In this document: piece by piece, positions 61,816 to 64,000 of the stretch
Position numbering within the stretch: the first letter of the stretch is position 1
Layout: the number at the start of each line of letters is the position of its first letter
From: CAWICD01 sp052267165
Lineage (GTDB): Bacteria > Vulcanimicrobiota > Vulcanimicrobiia > Vulcanimicrobiales > Vulcanimicrobiaceae
Assembly (NCBI GenBank): GCA_052267165.1
Contig: JBKQHO010000031.1
Location: 5,627-69,626, forward strand
Length of the DNA: 64,000 bases
Direction: 5' to 3'
Program-made: the position numbers and the translations under genes
Notes under the pieces: model-generated
The model's database searches: none
Told to the model about the DNA's origin: nothing
The model's input: only the letters and a program-made list of their open reading frames with translations

Positions 61816-63801
61816 TCAGCGAACCACGATCGACGCCGGCTGGAGCCGGGGATGGCGGCCGCTACCGTTATGAACGTGACCGTTACCATTGTGACGGTGG
61901 CCGTTAGCGCCGTGTGGGCCGTCGGGCTCGTCGCGGTCGACGAACACGGTTAGCGAGACTCGCTCGTCCCTTGCTCGCCGCACGACCTCTTCGATCTTAC
62001 GCTCGTGCGTTTCGAAGTCTCGCCGGCCCTGGTCGGTCTCGAGTGAGAATCCGTCGAAATCGCCGAAGCGATCGTAGACGATTCCGTCCACCTTGCCGCT
62101 AAAGGCGAGCTCGGCGAACGCTGCGGGTTCCTCGTGCTCGCCGCGGAGCAGGTGGAGCAGCTTCTTTCCGTCGATGACGCCCCAGCCCGTGCATGCGTCC
62201 CAGCCATGTTTGCACGGATATCCCGGCGTGCCGAAAAGGCTGTTGTCGGTCGGTCCGGGCGGCCCGCTGATGTCGCGGCAGATCTCCTTGGCGTGACGGT
62301 ACAAGAAGGGGTTGAAGAACCCGAGCCGATAGCCGAGCGCGGCATTGAGAACGGTGAAGAGGCCCGCGTAGAGCGGAGCGGACGCGCTGGTTCCGTTAGC
62401 GACGAACGGTGTACCTCGCACGAACATGGGGTAACCGCTGTTGGGACTGGAATTTGCCGCGATATCCGGCACTCCGCGTCCGTGATGCCCGTCGTTGACG
62501 GACGGAGGGACGTGAGCGTGATGGTGATGCTGGTAGTGCGGCTCGGCGAAGAAGTCGCTGACCCCACCCCCGGTCGCCCCCTTGTCGAAACCGAAGAACG
62601 TGTCGTTCCAAGCGAACTCTTCGAAGAACGCGCCGTGAACGCTTCCGACCGTCGTGCCGCCACAGGCGACGACCCATGGATCGCTGCCCGGAAATTGCAC
62701 GTGCGCCTTGCCGCCGCTGACCTTCGAGTTCGAGCCGGTGTCGCCTGAAGCGATGCACACCGTCAGCCCACGAACGGCGGCCGCTCGGAACGCGAGGTCG
62801 ATGGCGTTGACGAACGCGACGCTGACGCCTTCCGCCAGCAGCGTGGGCAGGTCGTCGCCGTTTGCGATGTACCAGCTGCTCGAAAGAACGGAAGGCTCCG
62901 GGTCGCCCGCGTCCGGAAAGGCTGCGCGCAGCAGAAAGTCGACCCAGCCGGCCTGCGTTGCCGGCGTGAAATAGACGGCGACGGTCGCGTCCTGGGCGAT
63001 GGTCGCGGCGATGCAGATGTCTTGCGTCGTCTCGCCGTCAGGGCTGCCGGGATGATTGACCGAGCCTAAGATCGAGACGTCGACGACCGCCGGCGCCGCA
63101 TAACCGGGCGGCAGGGTTGCGAAGTAATGACTCAGATCGGCGGGATCGTAGCCTGGCCCGAGGGTGAGAATGCCGACGGTTTGCGCGTGTGCCTTATGCT
63201 TGGGGAGATCATAGAGCTCCGCGATCTTCGGGACGGTGAGCGTCGTGGTGCCCGGAGGGTCGCCCGGCGCGTTCCGCTGGCCCACGCGGCGGTTGTCCAG
63301 ACCGAAGACGCCGACGATCACGCCGGCAAGCTCTTCGGGCGGATACACGAGGCCGCTGCGGCCGCGATAACGCTCCGTGCTCGACTCGTACGTCCCGAGC
63401 TCGACGGCAAACGCCGCGTTCATCTGTTCGACGGTGCCGGTGGCGAGCACCGAACGCCGGGCCGGGCTCATCTCGCGCACGGTCAGTCCGTGCGCTTCGG
63501 CAAACGTCTTGACGCGTTCGAGGTCGCTCTGCGAAGCGCCGTGTTTCGCCGTGAACTCTTGCGTCGAAAGATAGCGGCGCTCTTTTTAGTTAGGCAGGGT
63601 CGCCTCCCAAGCGTCGACATCGGGAAGTTCCGCGCTTCCGGGACGTGCGCGGACCAAGATGATGACGCTGAGCCTTTCGTGCGGGTCGGCCGGTCCGCAC
63701 TGGACCGCCCCCGGCGCCGGCCGCCGCTCGCTGCCGTCGACGGGACGATAGCCGTCGGGGATGCCTCGTTCGCGCATGGGCGCTCGCTCGGATGTAGGCA
63801 T
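61816..63801 (-). pseudogene. S53 (sedolisin/kumamolisin) peptidase with an in-frame stop
   Basis: The 5' part (63801-63589, aaggagg site before the ATG) encodes the start of a pro-kumamolisin propeptide (GSERRPAPGAVQCGPADPHE). A TAA at 63588-63586 interrupts it, and the same frame resumes at once with KERRYLSTQEFTAKHGASQS and runs to 61816. The peptidase domain keeps E and D of the triad (DGETTQD) and Ser in NGTSASAPL, plus a Ca-site-like ACTGWGVIDG. A C-terminal extension of about 110 aa ends in a His/Asn/Gly-rich tail. Internal initiation at GTG 63480 would lose most of the propeptide. Acid-active, secreted relatives are usual. It is either a nonsense mutation or a base error. Confidence 0.85.
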
Positions 63802-64000
63802 CGTGTCCTCCTTTAGGTTTTAGGTTTGTGCGTTCGGTTTGCTCGCTGCCGTACGCGAATCGCGCGCCGTGGAAGCGCCGCACTTCGAGCCGCAGCACGG
63901 GACGCGTAGCGGCGAACGCTCGGAGCGAGTGCTTCAGCACCTTAGCGCCGGCGGCGTCCTAGGGCCGTCCTCGAAACGTCCCGCGGCGAGCAATCGTGAA
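63802..64000. other. Upstream region of the S53 gene to the window edge
   Basis: 199 bp with no convincing gene. The minus-strand ribosome site aaggagg is just before ATG 63801. A short ttaggttttaggttt direct repeat lies at about 63813-63828. Open readings here are Arg-rich without domains. A gene running off the window edge cannot be excluded. Confidence 0.4.

Noticed and set aside
63813..63828. Telomere-like ttaggttttaggttt repeat near the window end
   Set aside because: Only two units, in an ordinary promoter/leader region upstream of a ribosome site.

Overview
The window is G+C-rich, gene-dense bacterial chromosome. I found about 60 protein genes, no rRNA or tRNA, no CRISPR array and no intact transposase. 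A secreted beta-barrel protein and two lipoproteins suggest a diderm cell. Other traits are menaquinone made by the futalosine route (mqnB, mqnD), a ba3-type terminal oxidase, ETF-quinone oxidoreductase, glycolate oxidase and acetate activation. Together they suggest an aerobic heterotroph or mixotroph from a poorly cultured lineage; Eremiobacterota (WPS-2) or a similar Terrabacteria phylum would fit. That placement is inference, because the window holds no taxonomic marker.

Layout. 0.1-3.5 kb: a two-component pair, two convergent paralogous unknown genes with a palindromic element between them, and a universal stress protein. 3.6-6.6 kb: ba3 oxidase (subunits IIa, II, I) and a Sco copper chaperone. 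6.6-10.8 kb: purU, then a leftward operon queD-queE-mqnB-secreted protein-mqnD. 10.9-14.5 kb: E1alpha-E1beta-E2 of a 2-oxoacid dehydrogenase, with a second copy of the palindromic element between E1beta and E2. 14.6-19.5 kb: an M20 amidohydrolase, then a decayed stretch (broken hsp20, an isolated ATP-grasp-like protein, broken MFS transporter, carboxymuconolactone-decarboxylase fragment) and a 2-hydroxyacid dehydrogenase. 19.8-30.5 kb: gltB, a phasin-like mini-operon, glcDEF, an EAL-domain remnant and an M14-like deacylase. 30.5-41.4 kb: LarA-like racemase, ETF-QO, a Pit phosphate transporter with a Pho-box-like site, an outer-membrane barrel protein, and thiO-thiS-thiG-rhodanese. 41.5-49 kb: peroxiredoxin and a metallo-beta-lactamase-fold hydrolase, then a leftward group of a PHP protein with a histone-H1-like tail, an EF-G paralogue, a peptide-binding lipoprotein and pyrE. 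49-51.4 kb: an ECF sigma operon. 51.5-64 kb: GH125 mannosidase, acetyl-CoA synthetase, the sufCDSU operon with divergent sufR, an IscU-like scaffold and an interrupted S53 peptidase.

The most striking item is the leftward operon at about 51.4-49.0 kb. An ECF sigma factor is followed, with a 14-nt overlap, by one protein that joins a zinc-binding anti-sigma domain to an O6-alkylguanine-DNA alkyltransferase with an intact PCHRV active site. This looks like an alkylation-sensing sigma/anti-sigma switch built differently from Ada. A 30-codon ORF and a strong intrinsic terminator close the operon.

The second notable item is a 190-bp fold-back element in two copies. The arms differ between copies but stay self-complementary. 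An apical hairpin shows a compensatory base change, and in three of four cases the element's terminal TAG is the stop codon of the adjoining gene.

Several genes are disrupted (hsp20, MFS, CMD, EAL, S53). Two conserved genes, purU and gltB, lack any ATG/GTG/TTG ahead of their conserved N-termini but have an in-frame ATC 8 nt after a purine-rich tract. These may be real biology or consensus errors in an environmental assembly, so read-level checks matter.
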